This document shows, one piece after another, positions 30,852 to 41,154 of a stretch of DNA of 64,000 bases (within the stretch, counting starts at the first letter, position 1; the number at the start of each line of letters is the position of its first letter). The notes under the pieces were generated by a model. It saw only the letters and a program-made list of their open reading frames with translations. It was not told where the DNA came from and did no database searches. This DNA comes from Phytophthora colocasiae (lineage: Eukaryota > Oomycota > Peronosporomycetes > Peronosporales > Peronosporaceae): contig JAGKQI010000052.1 in assembly GCA_018806915.1 (NCBI GenBank), positions 434,001 through 498,000 of the forward strand, in the 5' to 3' direction. Made by a program: the position numbers and the translations under genes.

Positions 30852-30855
30852 GACC
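30844..30855 (-). promoter_or_regulatory. Primer binding site overlapping the gag start codon
   Basis: On the minus strand GGTCATGAGCCC follows the 5' LTR without a gap. It is complementary to the anticodon stem-loop of a methionine tRNA (CTCAT core), the half-tRNA priming known for Drosophila copia. The ATG of gag-pol lies inside the site. Confidence 0.6.
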
Positions 30856-31134
30856 TGTTGCGGGGAACTTGGGCGCAGCTTGAAGGAAGTAGGGTAGAAG
30901 AGAGAAAAAGAAGAAGTAAGATTAATGTTTAAGAAAGTAGATAGCTACTCACTAGAAAATAGTATGCGGCATTCAGAAACGTAGTCTAGAATCGCCTCTA
31001 CCATTCATCGTACTGATGTCACAGACATTTTAGCACATAATTTATTAGAGTCAAAAGTACCGTGTCTCTTCATTATTATTTTATAGAAGACACGGTGTAG
31101 AGGTGGTCCCTATGAACGAGCCCTAACCTCAACA
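30856..31134 (-). repeat. 5' LTR of copia element 1
   Basis: 279 bp, indistinguishable by eye from 20294-20572. It should hold the promoter of the element. It is followed on the plus strand by the target duplication GAAAC (31135-31139). Confidence 0.92.
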
Positions 31135-31274
31135 GAAACGAGGCCTCGTCACTACAGTCTTCTGCAGAGTAGGGACTATCCTACACTGTAGGCATCCTTT
31201 TAAACAAGCACACCCAACATAGAATATATCCCCCTCCATACAAGAGCCATATGCTCGAAGGTGAGGCCTGCAAG

Positions 31275-32128
31275 TAGTGTTGGGCAATATCCAGGATAAA
31301 TCCAGGATAGCCATTTTTGTCCAGGCGTCGCCATTTTTGTCCTGGATTCGCCACTTTTGTCCAAAGTGGTGTACTTCAGATCCACAAAGAATTAAAACCC
31401 TCCCACCGTTGTTTTATATAAAGAATTGGGACCACTCGCTGTCGAGGCGTCGCACGAAAGAAATCTCCTCCTACCCGATGTGCGTGCCCCACCTAGACCA
31501 CCAGGGCGAGAGCGTCCCAAGCTTGGAGTGTATAGTTTCGTGTTCGGCTACGAGCGCTCACTGCAGACAGTGCTTGAGCGACGCGTTCAGATCCAAGCTG
31601 TATTAAGCGTCGAGTCTGGACCAAGCAGCTGAAGGACGTCATCTCCATCGGCATTGGCGGCAGCTCCCTGGGACAGAAGCACAGCTCGCAGCCGCAGTAA
31701 TAACGAGCAGAGGAACAATAGTCTGGTGTTTGGAATTGTATGCGAATATGGTGCAGTGCAAGAACTCGATATTGGTGGAACTCCCAAAGCTCAAACGCTA
31801 CAATCTACGGAAGCGGGTGAGGTCAGACGTCGAAGTTGTTCTTCAGTGGCCTCGGGGAACAGCTCATACAGGAGTGTATTGACTCTGTCACACCCGACCA
31901 TATTGCTGTAGACGAAGACGAGTTTCGCGACACGCTCAGGGGTTAAGCGATTTCGGCTGCTCGAGTGGATAAATTTATGGATACGAGGTACAGAATTACT
32001 AAAACGTACTTTGAAGTAGCTGTTGTCGATTGTGGGTCTTGTGACACTTTTCGCCACTTTTGTCCTGGATATCCAGGCTTTGTCCACGATGTCCAGGACA
32101 AATCCAGGACAATTTTTTCCCAACACTA
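31275..32128. mobile_element. Non-autonomous hAT element, 854 bp
   Basis: Ends TAGTGTTGGG and CCCAACACTA are inverted and flanked by CCTGCAAG (31267-31274) and CCTGCAAC (32129-32136), an 8-bp duplication with one difference. Both subterminal regions are packed with TCCAGGA/TCCTGGA and CCACTTTTGTCC repeats, typical of transposase binding arrays. On the minus strand near 31860-31935 the fragment RNRLTPERVAKLVFVYSN is the last part of a hAT transposase. No catalytic core remains. The middle holds a fragment resembling glucose-6-phosphate isomerase. Confidence 0.8.
31600..31690 (+). pseudogene. Glucose-6-phosphate isomerase-like fragment inside the hAT element
   Basis: The translation KQLKDVISIGIGGSSLGQKH contains the IGIGGS core that is the signature of phosphoglucose isomerase (pgi). 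Only about 25-30 codons match, the flanks do not, and no start or stop belongs to it. It is best read as a piece of a host gene picked up by the transposon. Codon use is strongly C/G-ending, unlike the A/T-rich element around it, which supports a captured exon piece. The match is from memory of the motif. Confidence 0.5.
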
Positions 32129-32136
32129 CCTGCAAC

Positions 32137-32637
32137 GCAAGGTACTGAGTGACGGTGCAACGTTGAAGTGGCAGTCTGATTACGTGGACTAAATATGGAC
32201 TATATTGCAAAATTTGTGCAAAATGTGTCTGTGACGCAGAACTGCGCTGCCTCAAGTCGCCATCATCGGCTTGAGCTGCCTGACGCATCCTGGCAGCACC
32301 CCAACCTCAACCTTACGGCGGAGTGAATACTCACGTGTAGAGCCTATCTCTTAGCCTTCCTGCATGCCCTTCCAATCATCTCGCATTTGCGCATTTGGTG
32401 CTTGGGTCCACAGTATCTTTTTTTGGTGGTATCAGGCCAAATCTCAGTTGATTGAAGCTCACAAAACGTGTTCCTTTTCTGCAAAAGTTTGCATCTGTCA
32501 CATATATAAGAAGTGACCATCATTCCCATACAGAATCTTTGCCAAAAAGAAGTGCAACGTGCTTGATCCTTTCTCCTCACTTTCGAATCTGCCGAGTCAA
32601 GCGGACCATCACTCTGAAGAAAAAAGAACAATCACTC
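32137..32637. promoter_or_regulatory. Upstream region of malate dehydrogenase
   Basis: About 500 bp without a supported gene. TCCTCACTTTCGAATCTGCC near 32574-32593 lies about 50 bp before the ATG and loosely fits the oomycete initiator-plus-FPR arrangement. This is a weak assignment. Confidence 0.3.
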
Positions 32638-33666
32638 ATGACTGCCCTGAAGATCGTCGTTTCCGGTGCTGCTGGCCAGATCGCGTACTCGCTCCTGCCT
32701 CTCATCTGCATCGGCCACATCTTCGGCCCCACGCAGCGCGTGGATCTGCGTCTTCTGGACATTGAACCGGCCCAAGAAGCGCTAAATGGCGTCAAGATGG
32801 AGCTCCAGGACTGCGCCTTCAACTTGGTGGACGCTATCACCCCTACGGCAGACCTGGAGACGGCGTTCAAGGACGTGGATGTAGCCATTCTCGTTGGCGG
32901 CTTCCCGCGCAAGCAAGGCATGCAGCGTAAAGACCTGATTGAGAAGAATGTGACCATTTTCAAGGCGCAAGGTGGAGCTATTGAGAAGTTCGCTAACCGC
33001 AACGTTAAAGTGCTGGTGGTGGCTAACCCGGCTAACACTAACTGTCTCATTGCTATGGAGAACGCTCCTAGCATCCCACGCAAGAACTTCTCGGCCCTTA
33101 CACGTTTGGATCACGAGCGTCTGCGCTCGTTCCTTGTGGAGAAGGTGAACGAGACACAGAGCCAAAAGGTGACGTCGAAGGACGTCAACAAGGTTGTGAT
33201 TTGGGGTAACCACTCCAGTACACAAGTGCCAGATGTCACGTACGCGGAGGTGAAGCTGCCTGGCGCTGCCAAGAGCGAACCTCTGGATAAGCTCTTGACC
33301 GACAAGGACTGGGTGGAGAACAAGCTCGTGAAAGACGTGCAGGAGCGTGGAGCTGCTATTATTAAGGCTCGCAAGCTTTCTAGCGCCATGTCCGCCGCTG
33401 CTGCTATCGGAGCTCACCTGAGAGATTGGTTCAATGGGTCTAAGGACGGCGAGTACGTTTCTATGGCCATCTGCTCTGACGGTAACAAGTACGGAGTGCC
33501 TGAAGGGCTCATCTACTCGTTCCCGGTTAAGTGTAAGGGCAACGGATCCTACGAGGTGGTTAACGGACTGCCGATTTCATCGCGTATTGATGCGATGATG
33601 AAGACTACGGCTCAGGAGCTGACGGAAGAGAAGGCTGACGCTGAGGAGATTCTTGGACGTCAGTAA
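32638..33666 (+). CDS. mdh: Malate dehydrogenase, cytosolic type
   Basis: 342 residues. ATG at 32638 is chosen because the protein then starts at the usual MTALKIVVSGAAGQIAYS; the frame is open further upstream but that part lacks similarity. The enzyme interconverts malate and oxaloacetate with NAD+/NADH. GAAGQI is the NAD-binding glycine motif. GGFPRKQGMQRKDLIEKN carries substrate-binding arginines in the active-site loop. VVANPANTNCLIA carries the conserved Asn. RLDHERLRSFL holds the catalytic Asp with Arg, and VIWGNHSSTQVPDVTYAEV the catalytic His. The absence of an N-terminal extension and the cytosolic-type sequence argue for a cytosolic enzyme. Codon use is strongly biased to C/G-ending codons, consistent with high expression. 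No intron is present. Confidence 0.95.
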   Translation: MTALKIVVSGAAGQIAYSLLPLICIGHIFGPTQRVDLRLLDIEPAQEALNGVKMELQDCAFNLVDAITPTADLETAFKDVDVAILVGGFPRKQGMQRKDLIEKNVTIFKAQGGAIEKFANRNVKVLVVANPANTNCLIAMENAPSIPRKNFSALTRLDHERLRSFLVEKVNETQSQKVTSKDVNKVVIWGNHSSTQVPDVTYAEVKLPGAAKSEPLDKLLTDKDWVENKLVKDVQERGAAIIKARKLSSAMSAAAAIGAHLRDWFNGSKDGEYVSMAICSDGNKYGVPEGLIYSFPVKCKGNGSYEVVNGLPISSRIDAMMKTTAQELTEEKADAEEILGRQ

Positions 33667-33855
33667 GCAAGCTCTGACGGGGAGTTTGCTATTGATTTGA
33701 ACCATTTTCCAGTGCTGTTGATCGTTGAGCAACGTGAATCAATGAATTACTTGTTATACGTACGAGATCGTGCTTGAGGAGCAACGGTAGAGCTATTCTG
33801 GTACAGATTGTTGCTAACGGACGGCGTTCAGTTGTTGAGCAGATTACCTGGAAGC

Positions 33856-34527
33856 ATGACAACGCTGCAACGTATCAAGGACAAGCAGCTGACTGCTGCC
33901 CAAGAACGTGAACACTGCGCCGTATTCAAGCTGGTTGCAGAGGGTTCCAACGTAATGACGGTAAAACAACTGAAGATGTGTCTGCGAGCAATGGGCTTCA
34001 ATATAGCAAAAGGTGAAGCCCAAGCGCTCGTGTACGAGTTCGACTACACAGACTCGAATTCCATCGATCTTGCAGACTTTCAGAAGATCTGTTTGGCCAA
34101 GGTAAGTGAGCTATTGCTGATGCAGCTATCTGAGCTAATTAACGTCTTGTTGGTGGCAGAGTCTGGAGATCAGCGACCGGGAAAGGTTTAACCAGGCGTT
34201 CAGGTTGCAAAAAGTTCCTGGTCAACAGAGCTATTCATCGAAACTAAACCTGGCTGTTCTTCTATCTGTAGATCTATTACAAGTGATTCTTCAGACAAGG
34301 TTTCTTTGCGTGAGCTCTCGTTGAGCTTGCACGCTACTGAGCTTCTTGGTAGCGATAACATTGAAGACAATCCGCCTGCTGAAGAAATTGATAGCAACAT
34401 ACTTCGACATCAAATGGCGCTGCAGTATTATACTGAGGAGGACGTTGATGCAGTGCAAGAATATCTTCACGACGAGATAGATCAGCGTGTTTCCAAAGCT
34501 GCACTGGCAGCGTTTATTCGTGTCTAA
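33856..34527 (+). CDS. Centrin-like EF-hand protein, two introns
   Basis: Exons 33856-34101, 34160-34203 and 34272-34527 give 181 residues. Intron 1 (34102-34159, GTAAGT...GGCAG) and intron 2 (34204-34271, GTTGCA...TGTAG) are 58 and 68 bp. Splicing joins AKSLEISDRERFNQAFRS in frame, which fits the centrin pattern LEEIxxxFxxFD; unspliced, the frame stops early. EF-hand loop DYTDSNSIDLAD is recognisable near residue 75; the other loops are degenerate, so at most one or two sites should bind calcium. Centrins act at basal bodies and centrosomes, and oomycete zoospores are flagellated, so a cytoskeletal role is plausible. It is more divergent than canonical centrin. An upstream TTG in the same frame is not considered the start. 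Confidence 0.75.
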
Positions 34528-34961
34528 CGTATCAAGAATGTTCTTTTGACTGCCATAATAACAAGAACACTATCCGTTGACCGCAACTTGCAATTCACAA
34601 CTTGCCACTCAACGACAATGTTGATGTTACTATGAGCAACGTGACATTTACTATGAGCAACGTGACATGCATTGTAATACTTCAACGGTATCATATACAC
34701 TTCAACCACTTTAAGTCCGTGAACGGCACTCTTGAATTCATTCCATGTACACACAACCTGATAAGAATATCAACCAGCAACAACATGTAAATAGATTTTT
34801 AAAGTGCTCAACAAGAACACCTTCGAAGTCGCGGTCTTTGCATGCTCTCGTTTTTCCGTTGAAGGCACCAAGTGGGAGCAGCAGCAGTCTCTTTGTCGCA
34901 TCATTCACCAAAAAGCGACAAACAAGCAACTTCTCCCTGGGAATTCCAGGGTTCAAGACGT
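34528..34961. promoter_or_regulatory. Upstream region of START/FYVE/GAF gene C
   Basis: 434 bp without a supported gene. It contains a 21-bp tandem duplication at 34628-34669 and probably the promoter of gene C. The frame of gene C is open from 34872 but its first ATG is at 34962. Confidence 0.35.
34628..34669. repeat. 21-bp tandem repeat, two copies
   Basis: TACTATGAGCAACGTGACAT occurs twice with 21-bp spacing. Function unknown; it could carry duplicated regulatory sites. Confidence 0.6.
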
Positions 34962-36391
34962 ATGGGGCTCACCAAGAAGCGCAGTTTTTTCAAGGATCGT
35001 CATGGACAAGACTACATCGCCCCTCAAGATAAAAGCACGACAAGACATTTCAATCCAGCACCTTCACTCTCAACGCAAGGCAGTGACGAACTTGAGTACA
35101 TCGCCCCAACGGACGACGAGTTACTAAAGCGAGCTCGAGAGGCTCACAACAGTGTGGACTTCCAGTGGCTGGCGACTGGACCGGAGACCAGTGCAGAATG
35201 GAAACGCATTGAATCTGCCGATGAATTCGCAGTTTTCCGTCGACACGTCACGATCGGTAATAACGACAAGCAGAGAAATGGTATTGAGGTCATTTGTGCT
35301 GGTCATCTCGATGCCAGTATTGAGGAAGTGGCCAGTATCCTTCGCTCCAGCTCGGAAGGCGAGCACAATACAGTCATGAGTGGATTGTACGCTAAAAGCT
35401 TCATCTTTGGATCATATGAGCGCGAGGTTTCGTGCGCTGACAACCAACAAGATGAGGACGACGACCTCGACCATGACGAGCAACTTGCAGTCAAAACCAA
35501 GAGCTTTTCCCGTACGACCATCTTAGGTCACAATGAGCAGTGGTGTTACTACGACTACTTCCAACGAAAGACCGACAACGGCGGATTCACCATTTGCAAA
35601 CGTGCTTTACCGCCGTTAGAGCCAACTCCTGGACGCTGTAATGGAGATAAAAAAGTGGATCAACTGCACGGCCTGAACGCCTCGTACCTTGTAAACAAAA
35701 CTCCCGACGGAAAAGGGCTTCGTGTGGTGTTTCACGCGTGGTTTGAACTATCAGAGCAAGATTTGGAGCAATGCCGCATCGCTAAAAGGAAAAACTCGAG
35801 ACGTAAGAGCCAAGAAACGACCAGTTCCAACCCCGCTTCCAAGCGCTCCAGTTCTTTTGACTATGGAGACAGTACCATGCACAAAGCTCAGCTTCGAAGA
35901 CTTCTGGCCATGGCTCATGGAGTCACCAAACTGCCAGATCTAGTGCGTCGCCGTCGCTTTGGCGTCCAAGTACCGGCAGATATGAGCTCTATACACGTGA
36001 TGAACACTCGCTGTCCTTGCTGCACGCACACTTTGGGTCCAATGAAGTTGTCGTTGGCCTCAGCGTTCTCAAACCGGAGCTTCAATCCACTCAAATCCAA
36101 TACCAAGCGCTGCTATTTGTGTGGATATCTCGTGTGCGCGGAGTGCTGGAGCGCCGAACACATGGAGTGTGCTGCAGGTCGAGTAGCTGGCATTGTCGTC
36201 TGTACTCGGTGCAAAGCGAACGTCCAAGCTTGTGAGTACGCCGAGGTATTCGCTGGTACAGCGGCCGAACGCGCGAAACATCGAGGAGATCCTCGAGTTA
36301 TTGAGGATGCAGCTGAAGCTCCAACTGTGTCGCTACTCGTCGATTTCTTGTCGACTTCTTTGTTAAGCACGACGTCAGGGAGCACCGAACA

Positions 36392-36520
36392 TATTGAATG
36401 TGTACGCTTTAGAAGGGAAAAGGAAAAGTGATTTACTATCAGTGCCGTACAGTCTCGCTGCGCAGAATTAACCCACGCGAGGTACCTTATCCACTACCGC
36501 TTACGACGTAACTTCCAACA
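36392..36520 (-). repeat. 3' LTR of copia element 2
   Basis: 129 bp, TATTGAATG at the plus-strand left end and TTCCAACA at the right. It is identical by eye to 41026-41154. On the minus strand the ends are TG...TA, not the canonical TG...CA. Confidence 0.88.
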
Positions 36521-36531
36521 CTCCTTCCCTG
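36521..36531 (-). promoter_or_regulatory. Polypurine tract of copia element 2
   Basis: On the minus strand GGGAAGGAG abuts the 3' LTR, 15 bp after the pol stop. It marks the plus-strand priming site. Confidence 0.6.
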
Positions 36532-36546
36532 CGCAGTGAGGCTCTA

Positions 36547-39500
36547 TCACTCACCAGTTAACCCGATCTTCTCTCGTAGTTGAAGTACTCGTTCTCCTGG
36601 AAGAGCCTTCGTCAGCAAGTCCGCTAACATATCGGCGGTTCCGACGTACGTGGGCAGAACGACACCTCGCTCAGCGTAATCTCGCAAGAATTTGACCTTG
36701 ATATCCACGTGCTTGGCCCTCCCCGAGCTTGCCTCGTTGGTGATCTGTTTCAGCGCTGCCTGGTTATCCATCATCATCTCGATTGGCAGCTTTACCTTTA
36801 AGCCAATCTCTCCGAACAGCTCGCGTAAACCCACACATTTTGGCCGCCAACAGATGCTGCGACAAACTCCGCTTCTGCAGTTGACAGCACGACAGCGGTT
36901 TGCTTCCTGCACTCCCAATCTATCGTCATTCCATTTACTTGGACTATGACGCCGCTGACAGATTTGCGATCTTGCACGTCTCCAGCAAAGTCTGCATCAG
37001 ACCAGCAACACAAACGGACAATTTCTTTCGCGCCATCTTGCACATCATCCGTCAGGCGCAACTTCAAACCACGCGTTCCACTCAAATACCGTGCGATTCG
37101 CTTCGCTAGCTTCCAGTCTTGAGCAGTGGGAGCGTGAGTCTTTCGACTCGCGCGGTGAACAGCAAACGAAATGTCAGGTCTTGTGCCACGTGCGATCCAC
37201 AGGAGACTCCCAACCAAGGCCTGAAAGTCCTTCACCGTCGGTTCTTTGCCATCAGGAGCCGACTTAATAGGCAGTAACTTCCCATCGTCGTCAAGGTGGA
37301 TCGCCCGCTGCGATAGGCAGTCGAACGCTGTTGGCATTTTCTAAGCCATGCGCGATCAGCGTTTCCGTGATGGCATGCTCTTGGTCAATCGTATATCCAC
37401 GCTCATCGTCGTAGCTGATCCTCATCCCGAGGAACATCGATGCTGGTCCCAAGTCCTTGAGTTCCAGGATTGCCATATCAGCAAAATGAGTCGACGCGCG
37501 GCGCCGAAGTAGCGGTGACCAGCAAATCGTCAACGTATGTCCCCACAACAGTTATTCCACCAACGTCAGTCTTCACATAGACGCACGAATCGGACAAACA
37601 TTGCCTGAATCCGACCTGAACAAGCGTTTTTTGTGCAGTAACTTACGCCACAGCCTTCCAGCTTGCTTAAGCCCATAAAGGCTTCTTCCGAGCAACAAGC
37701 CGAGTTCACTAACGTCTTTGACACCCAAAGCTGCTAGCTCAGCTGCCGTAAACTCCATTCCGTCGGGAATGTACAGGCAGATTTCTAAGCCTTCTTCCGT
37801 CGATGCCTTCACGAACGCATTCGGCACATCACCGTGCCTCGCTGGCACGCGCCAGATTCTTGCAAGTGCAAGCACAGCTTTTCCACTTGGCAGTTCCATC
37901 ACCGCAGCAAATGTGAACAAGTAGTCAATACCGAACACTTGCTCATTTCCGCATGCTACGAGTCGAGCTTTGTAGCGCTGGATTTTGCCATTGCCATCCC
38001 GTTTCTTCTTATATACCCATTTCGAGTGTAGTCGAGCGGTACCCGGAGACACCTTCACAACTTTCCAAGTGTCGTTCGCTTCCAGAGAAGCAATTTCTTC
38101 CCGCTCCGCGGCCCGCCATTTCTCACTTTCCGCGCAACGTCTGGCAGCAGCAAATTTGCTGGCTCCTTATCATCCGCATGAGTATCTTCCACATGTACAG
38201 CACTTGAGACCAGTGCTCCTTCCGACCCTCCGTCGTCATCTCCATCAGCTTCACGGCGTCGAACAGATTTCTTCCTCACGCGCTGTGACCGACGTGGCTT
38301 GGTCTCTCCTTTAGAATTTGCAGTTTCAGGCGCATTCTTCTCCACGTCTTCCGTGACATTGCTCGCGCCAGGACTCGTTCTACCGTTGGCCATTTCTGCA
38401 AGTTCTTCAAGAATTAGTTGCTGTGAAATGCGGTCGCTGTCAGCCTGTTTCAACGTCTCGATGTCCTTTACATGGCGGGTCACCACAACCTTTGTTGCTC
38501 TCCGGTAAGTATACTCGATACCCCTTTGTTTCGTCGCTTTTTCCGATCACAACTCCACGCTGAGAACGCTTTTGCAGATTCTTCTTGCTAGTGTCAACGA
38601 ATACAGCGCAAGCAGATCCAAAAACCACAATGTCTTGCAAACTTGGCGCACGTCCCGAGAGCACCTCCAGCGGCGACATTCGGTCATCGTTTGCACGGGT
38701 GGGACTGCGGTTCAATACATAGACCGCATATTCTGCCGCATCTCCCCAAAATGTCAGTGGCAACTCGAAGCAAACAGCATGCAGCACGATGTTCATCACC
38801 GTTCGGTGCATCCTCTCTGCTTTACCGTTGGCAGCTTGGTTCCTTGCCTCGCTCTTCTGACGGGCCACTCCTGATTGCTTGCAAAACTCGTCCACGTTGT
38901 TGTATTCTGCACCTCCGTCAGTACGTAGGACACGAACCTTGCACCCAAATTGCTTCTCGAACCAGGTCAGAAATTGTTCGAAGTATTTGGCGGCCTGATC
39001 CTTCGTCTTCGCCAAGAACACGCGGCAGTAATTGGACTTATGGTCCACGAAGTTCACCAAGTATCGATTTCCACGTCGGTCTCGAGGCGTAACAGGGCCT
39101 TTCAAGTCACTGCAAATCACCGCCCCACACGATCAACTGGAGCATGCTCCCAGTGTCTTTCGTCGGCTGTTGGGCGCGCGTCTGCTTGCCTTCAGCACAT
39201 ACACGACAGTTGACCCGCTTGTGGCTAGTAATCTCAATCCCAGAGGCTGGGTCTTTCGCGATCCGCTCGATTGTATCAAATGCAAGATGTCCAAACCTCT
39301 CGTGAAAGCCGACCAAAGTATCCTTCTGAACAATTCGAGAGGTGAGATGGCGGTCTTCCTCCACCACCGCGCTCATCACAACTTCTTTCATCTGCTGCAC
39401 AGAGCGCTGTCGACCACATTGCACTCTTGCTACCAGTACGTTGCTCTTGATATCCGCGTAGAACACCACTCGTGTAGGGTTGCCCTTCAATACTGCCACA

Positions 39501-41021
39501 GCCATTGTGATCAGCCACCTTGCAGCCCATTTTCAGCAACAAGCAGTACGACATCAGGTTCCTGGCTAGCTTAGGTGCATAGTAGACGTTCCTCAGTGTG
39601 ATCTCGGCCTGACGCCGTCCACCATCGCTTTAAGCACAGCTGTTCCCTGCCGCGTCACCTCAAGCTTTGTGCCATCGGGCTGAAAACTCTCCTCCGCGTC
39701 GTGGCATTCCGTGACGTCCCTGAGCATCGTCTTGTCGTTCACCATATGACGACTTGCACCACTGTCCAATATCCAGTCGTCAGTCCCGGAGGCCATGTTC
39801 CTGAACATTCAAAGACCATTTGATCTTACTCGTCACCACCATCGTTCTTGTGCTCTTTTTCAGGACAATCGCGCCGGATGTGGCCGACATTGCCACACTT
39901 GTAGCATTTCCTGCCAGTTGTGACGGTGCTGACTGTGTCCTTCCTGATCCCTTTGAACGTCTTGTCCTCGTCCTTCAGTGCTTGAGCCCACGCCACAAGC
40001 TCACTTGCCTGTTGCATTGGGTCTGGCCTCGTAGGGTCGTACTTCGCCATCATAGCGATCTTCAAATCCGGGTCAGCGTACTTCACCACGTTTTCCAGCA
40101 CCAAACTCGGCGACGCGTTGGTAGCCCCCATTAGCGCATTCAGGTAAAGGAAGTGGTCATTCCATGTACGCGAGCTCTCCTTCCGGGCTGAAAACATCCT
40201 CATCGCCTGCTGATTGGAGATGTTCACACGGAACGCCGCATTCATTTGTTCCATCACGAACCAAAGATTTGGCTGGGCAGCCCACCACCGCTGCACATGT
40301 TGATGGAAGTACTTTCAGCTTTGCCTCGCAGATGCTCTGCGAACTTATTGACCTTCGCCCGTTCCGTCCAGCGATAGCGGTAGGCGATCTCGGCCATCTC
40401 AACCTGCTCAATGAACAGTAATGCCCACTGTTCAAAGCCAGATCCTAGACCTTTGTAGACCTCGTTACCGTCGAATGCGCGTAGCGCTAGCTTAGCCTCT
40501 CTCGCAGGGGGGACGCGTGGTTCAGCTGCCATGACAGGCTCAGCATGTTGTTGCTGTGGCTGCTGCTGCGCGCGTGTGCTTGACCGGGCGGGCGGTACGC
40601 TTGGTACTGTGGAACCCCGCGGTCCACTTCGTGGTCAAGATAGCCAGCACGCGCCCATCCTCCAGGAGTCTGGACCCCAGGCCCACATGTCCACCTCCAA
40701 GCTCGTCAACGTGCATTTGCGCATCCCGAGGCTCCCGCCCTCCTCAATCGCTTGACGGAAGACGCTTCGCCTCAGCGGTTGGTCAGGAGACACCGGCGCT
40801 CCCCGAGGCGTGACCGCCTTCTCCAGCATGTTCACCTTGGTGGTCAGCTGCCTCAGCAGCACCATCATATCCTCCATTCCGGGAGCGGCTTTTCCTTCAT
40901 CAGGCGAGCTACCCCTTTCGTGGGCAGCAGGATCACCGCCACCAGTACCTGGCGCAACCTCTTTCGCAGGTAGCGGAGGTGTCTGTCGTGGCGAGACTTC
41001 GCCAGCGTCCTTGGAACTCAT
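36547..41021 (-). pseudogene. Copia gag-pol of element 2, multiply frameshifted
   Basis: Starting at the ATG at 41021, the pieces in order are: gag N-terminus (40635-41021), gag middle (40254-40532), gag end with zinc knuckle CYKCGNVGHIRRDC (39826-40296), protease DDWILDSGASRHM (39593-39808), integrase finger ERFGHLAFDTI to CRVCAEGKQTR (39107-39505), integrase core MICSDLKGPVTPRDRRGNRY (38440-39120), a basic linker (38055-38486), reverse transcriptase (37573-38058, then 37291-37548 with YVDD in another frame near 37520) and RNase H (36547-37337). At least six frame changes separate them. It differs strongly from the intact polyprotein of element 1. Confidence 0.88.
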
Positions 41022-41025
41022 AACC
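41013..41025 (-). promoter_or_regulatory. Primer binding site overlapping the gag start codon, element 2
   Basis: On the minus strand GGTTATGAGTTCC directly follows the LTR. GGTTATGAG is the exact complement of the initiator tRNA-Met anticodon loop CTCATAACC. As in element 1, the gag ATG lies inside the primer site. Confidence 0.65.
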
Positions 41026-41154
41026 TATTGAATGTGTACGCTTTAGAAGGGAAAAGGAAAAGTGATTTACTATCAGTGCCGTACAGTCTCGCTGCGCAGA
41101 ATTAACCCACGCGAGGTACCTTATCCACTACCGCTTACGACGTAACTTCCAACA
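41026..41154 (-). repeat. 5' LTR of copia element 2
   Basis: 129 bp, copy of 36392-36520; on its plus-strand right it is followed by the target duplication GAACA (41155-41159). Confidence 0.88.

Larger units (their letters stand above)
20294..31134 (-). mobile_element. Copia LTR retrotransposon of 10.8 kb carrying 5.5 kb of extra DNA
   Basis: Two 279-bp LTRs (20294-20572 and 30856-31134) look identical. The whole unit is flanked by the 5-bp direct repeat GAAAC (20289-20293 and 31135-31139), which shows they belong to one element rather than a solo LTR plus a second copy. Transcription runs on the minus strand: 5' LTR at 30856-31134, primer site, intact gag-pol to 26115, then 5542 bp of non-copia DNA (20573-26114), then a purine tract and the 3' LTR. 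In the other copia element of this window pol ends only 26 bp before the LTR, so the extra DNA is unusual. It holds a decayed DDE transposase and a chromodomain gene, both on the plus strand. Confidence 0.88.
36392..41154 (-). mobile_element. Copia element 2, 4763 bp, defective
   Basis: LTRs of 129 bp at 36392-36520 and 41026-41154 look identical; the element is flanked by the 5-bp duplication GAACA. It is transcribed on the minus strand. All copia domains are present, but spread over several frames with indels, so it cannot make its own proteins. It is inserted antisense in gene C. It differs from copia element 1 in LTR and protein sequence, so it is a separate lineage. Confidence 0.9.

Noticed and set aside
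32452..32637. N-terminal extension of malate dehydrogenase as a targeting peptide
   Set aside because: The open frame upstream of 32638 starts with a non-family sequence and the first good start gives the canonical cytosolic N-terminus.
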